In this document: positions 8,133-15,250 of the stretch, one piece after another
Layout: each line of letters opens with the position of its first letter
Position numbering within the stretch: position 1 is the stretch's first letter
Assembly (NCBI GenBank): GCA_035943635.1
Contig: DASZBX010000043.1
Location: 1-64,000, forward strand
Direction of reading: 5' to 3'
Length of the DNA: 64,000 nt
Source: DASZBX01 sp035943635
GTDB lineage: Bacteria; Actinomycetota; Actinomycetes; Streptomycetales; Catenulisporaceae
Program-made: the position numbers and the translations under genes
The notes under the pieces: generated by a model
The model's input: the letters and a program-made list of their open reading frames with translations, nothing else
The model's database searches: none
What the model was told of the DNA's origin: nothing

Positions 8133-9809
8133 CTACTTCATCCCCAAGCTCTTGAGCAGCCGCAGCGCCCCAGAGAAGCGCTGGGCGTGCTTCTCCTGCG
8201 ACGCGCCGAACCACGGCGCGAGCGGCAGACCGGTCTGGCGGGCGATCGCCTGGGTCTCGGTGTAGCGCAGGATGCCCTCGGGGCCGTTGCGCCGGCCCAG
8301 GCCGGAGTCGCGCATGCCGCCGATCGAGGCGCCGATCGAGCCGAAGGTGGCGGCGTGGCCCTCGTTCACGTTGATCATCCCGGCGTGGATCCGCAGCGCC
8401 GCCTCGCGGGCCCGCTTGGAGTCCCGGGTCCAGATCGAGCCGGCCAGGCCGAAGTTCGTGTCGTTGACCATCTCGATCACCTCGTTCTCGTTCTTGAACG
8501 GGTAGACCGCGACCACCGGGCCGAACGTCTCGTCCGAGTACGAGGCCATCGTCGGCAGGACCCCGGACAGGATCGTCGGCTCGTAGAACAACGGGCCGAT
8601 GTCGGGGCGGCGCCGGCCGCCGGAGAGCACCTTGGCGCCCTTGGCCCGGGCGTCCTCGACGTGCTTGGTCACCGTCTCCAGCTGCTTGGTCGAGGCCAGC
8701 GAGCCCATGTCCGCGCCGTAGGCCAGGGCCGAGCCCAGGCGCATCGCCTTGGTCTCGGTGACGAACCGCTCGACGAACTGGTCGTACACCGAGTAGTGCG
8801 CGTATATCCGCTCGTAGGAGACGCACAGCTGGCCGGCCGAGGTGAAGCAGCCGCGCAGGGCTCCGGACACGGCCTTGTCCAGGTCGGCATCGTCGAAGAC
8901 CACCATCGAGTTCTTGCCGCCGAGCTCCAGCGAGCAGCCGATCAGCCGGCCGGCGGCCTGCTGGGCGACCTGGCGGCCGGTGCGGGTGGAGCCGGTGAAG
9001 GAGATGTAGTCGGCGTGGTCGACCACGGCCGGGCCGGTGACCGGGCCGTCGCCGGTGACGATCTGCCACAGGTCGGCCGGCAGTCCGGCGTTGAGCGCGA
9101 GCTGGCGCAGGTAGAGCACGGACAGCGTGGCGGCGTTGTCCGGCTTGTGCACGACGGCGTTGCCGGCCGCGAACGCGGGGGCTATGTCCATCACGGTCAG
9201 CGCCACCGGGTAGTTCCACGGGGTGATCACGCCGACCACGCCCTTGGGGTGGTAGACCTCGTGCACCTTGGTCAGGCCGGGCAGGGCGCCGCGGCGCCGG
9301 CGCGGGCGCAGGTAGCGGGCCGACGCGGCGCCGTAGTGGCGCAGCGCGGCGACCGCGCCGGTGAGCTCCTCGTACGCGTGCACCCGGGCCTTGCCGGTCT
9401 CGATCTGGAGCAGGTTGAGCAGGTGCTCCTCGTCGTCGAGCACCTGGTCGTGCAGCCGCTTGAGCACCGCGGCGCGCTCGCGCACCGGCCGGGCGGCCCA
9501 CTGGGCCTGGACCGCGCGGGCCCGTTCGAACGCCAGGCTCACGTCGCCGGGGTTGGACTGCGGCAGCTCGACGATCAGTTCGCCGGTCAGCGGGGAGCTG
9601 ACCTGGACCGTGGCCTTGGCCGAGCCGACCACGATGTTCTCGGTCAGCCGGGCCACGAACTCGTGCGGCAGGTAGGGCCGGATCGTGTCGATCCGCAGCT
9701 CGGCGGCGCTCTGCGGGCCGCCGGCCGGGCGCGCGGGCTCGGTCGGTGCGACGGTCGTGGCAGCGGCGGTGGCGCCGCCGCTGGGCGAGCTTGCGTCTCC
9801 TGCGGTCAT
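8133..9809 (-). CDS. gabD2: NAD(P)-dependent succinate-semialdehyde dehydrogenase family
   Basis: This aldehyde dehydrogenase of 558 residues oxidises an aldehyde, most likely succinic semialdehyde, to the acid with NAD(P). It shows the cofactor stretch 'GVITPWNYPVAL', 'SFTGSTRTGRQ', the catalytic Glu in 'LELGGKNSMVV' and the nucleophilic Cys in 'SAGQLCVSYERIY'. The sequence resembles GabD2 of mycobacteria more than other ALDHs. The ATG at 9809 is preceded at 7 nt by a TAATCT -10 box, so the mRNA is probably leaderless; an upstream in-frame start at 9830 would lie before that promoter. It stands alone, divergent from the T7SS-like cassette. Physiological substrate is inferred. Confidence 0.88.
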   Translation of the reverse strand: MTAGDASSPSGGATAAATTVAPTEPARPAGGPQSAAELRIDTIRPYLPHEFVARLTENIVVGSAKATVQVSSPLTGELIVELPQSNPGDVSLAFERARAVQAQWAARPVRERAAVLKRLHDQVLDDEEHLLNLLQIETGKARVHAYEELTGAVAALRHYGAASARYLRPRRRRGALPGLTKVHEVYHPKGVVGVITPWNYPVALTVMDIAPAFAAGNAVVHKPDNAATLSVLYLRQLALNAGLPADLWQIVTGDGPVTGPAVVDHADYISFTGSTRTGRQVAQQAAGRLIGCSLELGGKNSMVVFDDADLDKAVSGALRGCFTSAGQLCVSYERIYAHYSVYDQFVERFVTETKAMRLGSALAYGADMGSLASTKQLETVTKHVEDARAKGAKVLSGGRRRPDIGPLFYEPTILSGVLPTMASYSDETFGPVVAVYPFKNENEVIEMVNDTNFGLAGSIWTRDSKRAREAALRIHAGMINVNEGHAATFGSIGASIGGMRDSGLGRRNGPEGILRYTETQAIARQTGLPLAPWFGASQEKHAQRFSGALRLLKSLGMK

Positions 9810-9816
9810 AACAGAA

Positions 9817-9822
9817 AGATTA
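9817..9822 (-). promoter_or_regulatory. -10 box for leaderless gabD2 mRNA
   Basis: TAATCT reads 9822 to 9817 on the minus strand, with 7 nt before the ATG. This is the spacing expected when transcription starts on the start codon. There is no Shine-Dalgarno site. Confidence 0.5.
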
Positions 9823-9914
9823 GAGCGCAAGTGCTCCGTCGCGAAACCGGGCGGCGGCCCCGAACCGGCCCCGGGACCTCACAATCTGAGCACGCCGGGA
9901 CCACGATCCGCCTC

Positions 9915-9950
9915 GGCGGGCGGGGTGGCGGGCGGGGTGGCGGGGAGGGG
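9915..9950 (+). repeat. G-run repeat, potential G-quadruplex
   Basis: Two copies of a 12-bp GCGGGCGGGGTG unit followed by a truncated third give six consecutive runs of three to four G on the plus strand, separated by 1-4 bases. This meets the usual G-quadruplex pattern. It lies between divergent gabD2 and the T7SS-like cassette. Confidence 0.6.
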
Positions 9951-10128
9951 ACCGGCGGCGGGCGGCGCGGGCGCGGGGCCCGGCCGGAGGGGATGCCGAG
10001 AGATCCATCAGATGATCAGCACGGATTGGTCACGATGTGTAGCCGAGCGTCACCGAGGCTTGCCCGCAGCCACGGCCCGTGCATAGTGTTCGGACATCCG
10101 ACATCTCAGGGGACTGTAAGGGGAGAAG

Positions 10129-10446
10129 ATGGCTTCGGGTGGCTTCTCGATACAGGTGACGGACTTCGCCGCCGTCGCGCCGGCTTTCACGAACGCGGGA
10201 CAGGACCTGTCCGACGCCGAGCAGAAGCAGGGAGCAGTGCTCACCAGCCTCGGCTCGTTCTGGGGGACCACGGCGCACGGGCCGGACTTCGGCGACAAGT
10301 ACGCGCCGCTGGTGGCCAAGGTTCTGGCGCTGGCCTCGATGTGCGGGACCGCGATCGAGGGCGTGGGGTCCGGGCTGGCCGACATGGGCCAGCAGTACGG
10401 AGTCACCGAGGACCAGATCACCACCGCGCTCAAGGCCGGGTTGTAG
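10129..10446 (+). CDS. Small T7SS-like (WXG100-related) protein
   Basis: This 105-residue, probably all-helical protein has 'SFWGTTAHGPDFGDKY' in the middle. The single Trp before a Gly gives a W-G turn like WXG100 proteins, and the whole fits the helix-turn-helix size class. An AGGGGAGA site lies just before the ATG. The stop codon is immediately followed by the next ATG, so the two genes are translationally coupled. I infer a type VII secretion partner or chaperone for the downstream protein; similarity is structural, not a firm family match. Confidence 0.65.
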   Translation: MASGGFSIQVTDFAAVAPAFTNAGQDLSDAEQKQGAVLTSLGSFWGTTAHGPDFGDKYAPLVAKVLALASMCGTAIEGVGSGLADMGQQYGVTEDQITTALKAGL

Positions 10447-11406
10447 ATGTCCACAGCCTCGATCCTCAACGACTTCGGCATCCCCTGGCCGGACGCCGAC
10501 ACCGGCAGGGCCCGGGAGGCGGCCGCGGCCTGGACCGCTCTCGCCGACGCGGCCAATGACGCGCTCGGCCGGACCAGCAGCGCCGTGGCGGCCCTGAACG
10601 GACAGAACATCGGTCCGGCGATGGATTCCTTCAACCAGTACTGGGACGGCATCGGCGGCGTTCCGTACAACTGCGCCCCGGCCGGCGACCACGCGATGCT
10701 CACGATCTTGATGGAAGCCTGCAACGCCCTGGCGACAGGATGCAGTGATTTCGCCGACGCGGTCGACGAGGAGAAGAAAAAACTGGAGGAGACGGCGACT
10801 GAGATCGGCGCGGCAGTCCTGGCTGGGACTGCGGCCACCATGGTCACCCTGGGACTCTCCGATGTGGCCGCCGGCACCGCCACCAGTACGCTCGCGGCGG
10901 CGGGGGTCGCCGGCGTCGAGGTACTGGGCACGACGATCGAAGAAATCGCCGGCGTCATGGTGAACGGCCTGGTCTTCGGCGTTCTCGACGACATGATGGA
11001 CACCGGGCTGAACGACGGCATCAAGATCCAGATCGGCGAACCGGTGCCGTCTGCCGTATCCGGCCTGGAAGGCTTGGCCCTCTCGGGCCTCGTCGGCAGC
11101 CTCACCTTCGGGATCAGCGACCGGGCCACGGATGCCGTCAAGCTCAGTTCGCTGGCCGGGTTGACCGCACTGCCGGACAGCGTGAGCACCATGCTTCCGG
11201 ATCTGCCCGCGATCCTCGGGACGATGCCCGGCGCGGCCGAGAGCGCCGCCGGGCAGGCGCTGCTCAAGCTGTCCAGCGAATACGCGGTGAACAGCGCGGC
11301 CGACAAGATCGAAGGCAAGCCGACCGAGGTCCCGACCCTGTCGGAGATACTCGGCGAACTGCTCGATTCGAAGATCGAGGGGACCGGAGCCGATGAGGAG
11401 AAGTAA
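10447..11406 (+). CDS. T7SS-substrate-like helical protein lacking an obvious toxin domain
   Basis: This is a 319-residue protein. Residues 1-110 resemble the N-terminal helical region of large WXG100-type T7SS substrates ('AAAWTALADAAND...NQYWDGIGG'). They are followed by a charged helix and hydrophobic Ala/Gly/Val-rich helices (about 125-185, and again 195-230). Polymorphic T7SS toxins would carry a C-terminal enzyme here; this protein instead ends after 'EILGELLDSKIEG' with no recognisable catalytic domain. Its start abuts the stop of the upstream gene. It may be a toxin that lost its tip, a membrane-acting effector, or a structural substrate. Confidence 0.6.
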   Translation: MSTASILNDFGIPWPDADTGRAREAAAAWTALADAANDALGRTSSAVAALNGQNIGPAMDSFNQYWDGIGGVPYNCAPAGDHAMLTILMEACNALATGCSDFADAVDEEKKKLEETATEIGAAVLAGTAATMVTLGLSDVAAGTATSTLAAAGVAGVEVLGTTIEEIAGVMVNGLVFGVLDDMMDTGLNDGIKIQIGEPVPSAVSGLEGLALSGLVGSLTFGISDRATDAVKLSSLAGLTALPDSVSTMLPDLPAILGTMPGAAESAAGQALLKLSSEYAVNSAADKIEGKPTEVPTLSEILGELLDSKIEGTGADEEK

Positions 11407-11467
11407 CGTGCGGCAGGTCTACCGGATGAGTCGGCCGGGCGACGGCCGGCCTGGAGGTCGATGACGG

Positions 11468-11896
11468 ATGGTGATCGGGATCCTTGAGGCGCTGTTCGGC
11501 GGCGTCTGCGTCTGGCTGTGTGTCAACTATCTGGACAAGAAGCTCATCCCCGCCTTGCATGCACGCCGACATGGCGTCGAGGTCGAAGGGCGGGTGGTGG
11601 GCGTGAAGACGATTCACCACAGATACAGCACCTCCCGAATACCAGAGGTCACGTTCACCACGCTGGACGGGGAGACGATCCGATTTGCCGAAGGGATCGG
11701 CACGGGACCGTATCGGCTACCCGGCGAGTCGGTGATCGTGCGCTACGACCCGAACGAACCTGCCCACTCTGCGACCACGGCCGACGGCGAAGACGTCGTA
11801 CGCAAAACCGTGGCCATATCCTTCATCACCGTGCTCTTCTGTCTCATGATGACGATCGGCCTGCTGTCCATCGTCGGCGTGCTCAAGCCCCAATAA
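11468..11896 (+). CDS. DUF3592-like small membrane protein
   Basis: The 142 residues begin with a membrane segment (about 3-20). A beta-rich soluble domain follows ('GVEVEGRVVGVKT', 'VIVRYDPNEPAHS', about 35-100), and the protein ends with a second membrane segment (about 115-138). This is the layout of DUF3592 proteins. GGAGG lies 10 bp before the ATG. It follows the T7SS-substrate-like gene by 61 bp on the same strand and is probably in its operon. A membrane protein after a secreted effector may be an immunity or accessory protein; that is inference. Confidence 0.65.
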   Translation: MVIGILEALFGGVCVWLCVNYLDKKLIPALHARRHGVEVEGRVVGVKTIHHRYSTSRIPEVTFTTLDGETIRFAEGIGTGPYRLPGESVIVRYDPNEPAHSATTADGEDVVRKTVAISFITVLFCLMMTIGLLSIVGVLKPQ

Positions 11897-11917
11897 GCCC
11901 GCCCGCCGCAGTGTCCG

Positions 11918-13861
11918 TCACACCACCGACAACGGCAGCAGCTTGCGCCCGGTCGGGCCGACCTGGATCTCCGTGCCCATCTGCGGGCACACGCCGCAGT
12001 CGAAGCAGGGGGTCCACCGGCAGTCGTCCACCTCGACCTCGCGCAGGGAGTCCTGCCAGTCCTCCCACAGCCACTCGCGGTCCAGGCCGGAGTCCAGGTG
12101 GTCCCAGGGCAGCACCTCGACCTGCTCGCGCTCGCGGACCGTGTACCAGTCCACGTCCACCGGCAGGCCGGCCAGGCCCTTCTCGGCCGCGCGCATCCAG
12201 CGGTCGTAGGAGAAGTACTCCGACCAGCCGTCGAAGCGGCCGCCGTCCTCGTACACCGCGCGGATCACCTTGCCGATCCGGCGGTCGCCGCGGGAGAGCA
12301 GGCCCTCCACCACGCCGGGCTTGCCGTCGTGGTAGCGGAAGCCGATCGAGCGGCCGAACTCCTTGTCGCCGCGGATCTTGTCGCGCAGCTTGCGCAGGCG
12401 TTCGTCGGTCTCGGCCGCGCCCAGCTGCCCGGCCCACTGGAACGGGGTGTGCGGCTTGGGCACGAAGCCGCCGATCGAGACGGTGCAGCGGATGTCGCGG
12501 GTGCCGGTGGCGGTGCGTCCGGCCCGGATCACGTTGCGGGCCATGTCGGCGATCTGCAGGACGTCCTCGTCGGTCTCCGTCGGCAGGCCGCACATGAAGT
12601 ACAGCTTGACCTGGCGCCAGCCGGCCGAGTACGCGGCGGTGACCGTGCGGATCAGGTCCTCCTCGCTGACCATCTTGTTGATGACCTTGCGGATCCGCTC
12701 CGAGCCGCCCTCGGGGGCGAAGGTCAGGCCGCTGCGGCGCCCGTTGCGCGAGAGCTCGTTGGCCAGGTCGATGTTGAACGCGTCCACCCGGGTCGAGGGC
12801 AGGGACAGCGAGGTGTTGGTGCCCTCGTACCGGTCGGCCAGGCTGCGGGCGACCTCGGCGATCTCGGTGTGGTCGGCCGAGGACAGGGAGAGCAGGCCGA
12901 CCTCTTCGTACCCGGTGGCCTCCAGGCCGGCCTTGACCATCTCGCCGATGCCGGTGATCGAGCGCTCGCGGACCGGGCGGGTGATCATCCCGGCCTGGCA
13001 GAAGCGGCAGCCGCGGGTGCAGCCGCGGAAGATCTCCACGCTCATCCGCTCGTGCACCGTCTCGGCCAGCGGAACCAGTGGCTTCTTCGGGTACGGCCAC
13101 TCGTCCAGGTCCATCACGGTGTGCTTGGACACCCGCCATGGCACGCCCGGCCGGTTCGGCACCACCCGGTTGATCCGGCCGTCCGGCAGGTACTCGACGT
13201 CGTAGAACCGGGGCACGTACACGCCGCCGGTCTGGGCCAGCCGCAGCAGCAGCCCGTCCCGGCCGCCGGGGCGCCCCTCGCGCTTCCAGGCCCGGACGAT
13301 CTCGCTCATCGCCAGCACCGCCTGCTCGCCGTCGCCGAGCACGGCCGCGTCGACGAAGTCGGCGATCGGCTCGGGGTTGAACGCGGCGTGGCCCCCGGCG
13401 ACGACCACCGGGTGCGACTCGTCCCGGTCGGCCGCGGCCAGCGGGATCCCGGCCAGGTCGAGCGCGGTGAGCATGTTGGTGTAGCCGAGTTCGGTGGAGA
13501 AGGACAGCCCGAACAGGTCGAACGCGCCGACCGGCCGGTGCGCGTCTACGGTGAACTGCGGTACATCGTGCTGGCGCATCAGGGCCTCGAGGTCGGGCCA
13601 GACGGAGTAGGTGCGCTCGGCCAGGACACCGTCCTGCTCGTTGAGCACCTCGTAGAGGATCATGACGCCCTGGTTGGGCAGGCCGACCTCGTACGCGTCC
13701 GGGTACATCAGCGCCCAGCGCACGTCGCACTCGGCCCAGTCCTTGATGGTCGAGTTCAGTTCGCCGCCGACGTACTGGATCGGCTTCTTCACGGACGGCA
13801 GCAGGGCTTCCAGCCGTGGCCAGACTGATTCGACGGTGTCGTGGTCGGTGGCGGCTGTCAT
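11918..13861 (-). CDS. B12-binding-domain radical SAM protein (TIGR03960 type)
   Basis: This 647-residue protein has an N-terminal cobalamin-binding-like region ('MYPDAYEVGLPNQGVMILYEVLN'). The radical SAM core has the cluster motif in 'FRGCTRGCRFCQAGMITR' (C-x3-C-x2-C). A C-terminal Cys-rich segment reads 'CFDCGVCPQMG'. The family has no established reaction; in many actinomycetes it sits beside a DUF2344 (TIGR03936) partner, often near rodA and RNase E/G genes. Here that partner is not in the window. The start at 13861 has an AAGGAAG site; an in-frame start 45 bp upstream does not. It is transcribed away from the adjacent toxin-antitoxin genes, which lie upstream on the same strand. Confidence 0.87.
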   Translation of the reverse strand: MTAATDHDTVESVWPRLEALLPSVKKPIQYVGGELNSTIKDWAECDVRWALMYPDAYEVGLPNQGVMILYEVLNEQDGVLAERTYSVWPDLEALMRQHDVPQFTVDAHRPVGAFDLFGLSFSTELGYTNMLTALDLAGIPLAAADRDESHPVVVAGGHAAFNPEPIADFVDAAVLGDGEQAVLAMSEIVRAWKREGRPGGRDGLLLRLAQTGGVYVPRFYDVEYLPDGRINRVVPNRPGVPWRVSKHTVMDLDEWPYPKKPLVPLAETVHERMSVEIFRGCTRGCRFCQAGMITRPVRERSITGIGEMVKAGLEATGYEEVGLLSLSSADHTEIAEVARSLADRYEGTNTSLSLPSTRVDAFNIDLANELSRNGRRSGLTFAPEGGSERIRKVINKMVSEEDLIRTVTAAYSAGWRQVKLYFMCGLPTETDEDVLQIADMARNVIRAGRTATGTRDIRCTVSIGGFVPKPHTPFQWAGQLGAAETDERLRKLRDKIRGDKEFGRSIGFRYHDGKPGVVEGLLSRGDRRIGKVIRAVYEDGGRFDGWSEYFSYDRWMRAAEKGLAGLPVDVDWYTVREREQVEVLPWDHLDSGLDREWLWEDWQDSLREVEVDDCRWTPCFDCGVCPQMGTEIQVGPTGRKLLPLSVV

Positions 13862-13953
13862 GATCGCTTCCTTGCGTGCTCGGCGTGGTTCGGGCTCAAC
13901 GACCAAGGATAGTCGCTATCCGCAGCCGGATGGTTTCCCTGGCGGTCCGGACG

Positions 13954-14211
13954 CTATCCGGCTCGGCCGATGTGAATCACGCTGACCCGGGCAAGCTCAT
14001 CGTCGATGACGGCCATGACGCGGTAGAAACCGACGTGCAGACGTACTGCGTCCGGCCCATAGGGGAATGCGCCGACAGGCCGGGGGTCGGCGGCGAGCGT
14101 TTCGATCCGCGTCAGCACCAGGGCGATGCCTTCAGGATCGATTTTGGCCAGGAACGCCGCCTGTTCCAGAGCGTCTCTTTCGACGTCGACCGTGTATCGG
14201 ACTGCGCTCAT
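13954..14211 (-). CDS. RelE/ParE-family toxin
   Basis: This 85-residue protein has the RelE/ParE fold pattern: 'RYTVDVERDALEQAAFL' at the N-terminus, then 'FPYGPDAVRLHVGFYRVMAVID' and the closing 'VIHIGRAG'. RelE toxins are mRNA interferases acting at the ribosome. The start codon overlaps the stop of the Phd-type antitoxin gene by 4 bp (ATGA), the usual coupling of such pairs. Basic residues in 'VRLHVGFYRV' are in the expected place for RNA contact. Confidence 0.85.
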   Translation of the reverse strand: MSAVRYTVDVERDALEQAAFLAKIDPEGIALVLTRIETLAADPRPVGAFPYGPDAVRLHVGFYRVMAVIDDELARVSVIHIGRAG

Positions 14212-14456
14212 CGCGGGATGCCCAGGGTTTCCCTGACCTCGTCCATGCTGTGCGTGACCAGCGCGCCTTCGGCCTTCTTGCGCAGGTAGCGCTCGTAGGC
14301 CAAGGCTTCCTGGAGCTCGATTATGGCTTCCGGGTGCACGATCGCGGCAATCGGGTGACCGTGATCGGTGAGGTAGACGGGTTCGTGCGTCGCCGCCGCC
14401 GTGCGGACAAGCGCGCCGAGGGATGCACGGGCTTCAGTGATCGTCACATTAGTCAC
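14208..14456 (-). CDS. Phd/YefM-family antitoxin
   Basis: This 82-residue antitoxin has the N-terminal DNA-binding Phd/YefM fold ('TITEARASLGALVRTAAATHEPVYLTDHG', then 'AAIVHPEAI'). Its C-terminal helix would wrap the toxin. Translation starts at the GTG at 14456, with a TACACT -10 box 7 nt before it and no ribosome site, so the mRNA should be leaderless. Two TGTACA half-sites overlap that promoter and probably mediate autorepression by the toxin-antitoxin complex. Confidence 0.87.
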   Translation of the reverse strand: MTNVTITEARASLGALVRTAAATHEPVYLTDHGHPIAAIVHPEAIIELQEALAYERYLRKKAEGALVTHSMDEVRETLGIPR

Positions 14457-14463
14457 GTAGGAA

Positions 14464-14483
14464 AGTGTACACAGACTGTACAG
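14464..14483 (-). promoter_or_regulatory. Phd/RelE promoter with TGTACA operator pair
   Basis: The minus-strand -10 TACACT is at 14469-14464, 7 nt before the GTG start. Two palindromic TGTACA hexamers at 14466-14471 and 14477-14482 are spaced 11 bp centre to centre, about one helical turn. They overlap the -10, as expected for an autoregulatory operator. Confidence 0.55.
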
Positions 14484-14492
14484 TTTCCTGAA

Positions 14493-14537
14493 CTAATGCT
14501 CGCGGGCCGGAGAGCATTAGCACAAGTCGAACTTGTG
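14493..14537. other. Two adjacent hairpins between divergent toxin-antitoxin modules
   Basis: CTAATGCTC (14493-14501) pairs perfectly with GAGCATTAG (14512-14520), and CACAAGT (14521-14527) pairs with ACTTGTG (14531-14537). They touch each other and sit between the two divergent promoters. They may act as insulators, operators or extruded cruciforms; the function is unknown. Confidence 0.5.
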
Positions 14538-14593
14538 TGCAGGTAAACCTCCTGAAAATCATCAGATTCAGGGAATGTGGCCGGTGAAGTTGT

Positions 14594-14612
14594 GTATACA
14601 TTTCGGTATACT
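14594..14612 (+). promoter_or_regulatory. mazEF promoter with GTATAC operator pair
   Basis: Two GTATAC palindromes at 14594-14599 and 14606-14611 are spaced 12 bp centre to centre. TATACT at 14607-14612 is a good -10 box, placing the transcription start on the A of the ATG at 14619 (6 nt spacer). The operator overlaps the -10, consistent with antitoxin autorepression. Confidence 0.55.
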
Positions 14613-14618
14613 GGCACC

Positions 14619-14861
14619 ATGGGAACCGTGATGATCAGAGTCGACGAGAAGGTACGGGACACCGCCGCCCGGTTGGCCCGCGAACAGAACACGACGATTG
14701 CGGAGGTGGTCGGTATGGCCATAGAGCGTGCCAGGAGAGACCACTTCTGGGACCAGCTCGAGGCGTCCGAGGCGGCGATGACGCCGGAGCAGCGGGCCGA
14801 GGACGAGGCCGAGCGCGCCCTGTGGGACGTGACGCTCGCAGATGGTCTGGAGGACGAATGA
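14619..14861 (+). CDS. mazE: MazE-like antitoxin
   Basis: The 80-residue protein begins 'MGTVMIRVDEKVRDTAARLARE', which looks like a ribbon-helix-helix DNA-binding region. A charged helical tail ('EQRAEDEAERALWDV') of the kind that neutralises MazF follows. The ATG at 14619 falls exactly where transcription should start, so the mRNA is probably leaderless; an in-frame ATG at 14577 lies upstream of the promoter. The last 4 bp overlap the mazF start (ATGA). Confidence 0.8.
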   Translation: MGTVMIRVDEKVRDTAARLAREQNTTIAEVVGMAIERARRDHFWDQLEASEAAMTPEQRAEDEAERALWDVTLADGLEDE

Positions 14862-15205
14862 GCAACACCCCGGTCGAAATGGGAGAGGTGTTCCTGGTCG
14901 ACTTCGGCGAACCGGTCGGCCACGAACAGGGCTGCCGGCGCCCAGCCGTCGTAGTCAGTCCGCGCCGGTTCAACAAGATGATGAGCGGCAACGCCATGGT
15001 GGTGCCGCTGACCACGAAGGACCACGGAAAGCGCAGTCACATCCGGCTCGACCACACGGCTGCCGGACTGGATTGGCCGAGCCTGGCCAGGTGCGAGGAT
15101 CTGCGGAACGTCTCGCAGAAGCGCTTCAGCCGATTCCTGGGCAAGGTCACGGCCGATGACCTGCACGTGATTCGGGAGACAGTGCGAATCCTGCTCGACA
15201 TCTAA
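14858..15205 (+). CDS. mazF: MazF-family mRNA interferase toxin
   Basis: This 115-residue PemK/MazF-fold endoribonuclease shows the conserved opening 'MGEVFLVDFGEPVGHEQGCRRPAVVVS' (substrate-loop Gly, RRP/AVV strand). Next come 'MVVPLTT' and 'RCEDLRNVSQKRF', where the family has a D-x-x-R/T-x-x-x-x-R pattern. It cleaves single-stranded RNA at short specific sequences. It overlaps mazE by 4 bp and lies 45 bp before the rodA 3' end on the opposite strand. Confidence 0.87.
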   Translation: MSNTPVEMGEVFLVDFGEPVGHEQGCRRPAVVVSPRRFNKMMSGNAMVVPLTTKDHGKRSHIRLDHTAAGLDWPSLARCEDLRNVSQKRFSRFLGKVTADDLHVIRETVRILLDI

Positions 15206-15250
15206 AGCCGGTCGCAGTGTTGGGCGCTCCACTCGGACGCGGCGACGCGG

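Noticed and set aside
14577..14618. Upstream ATG for MazE
   Set aside because: It lies upstream of the -10 box and has no ribosome site.
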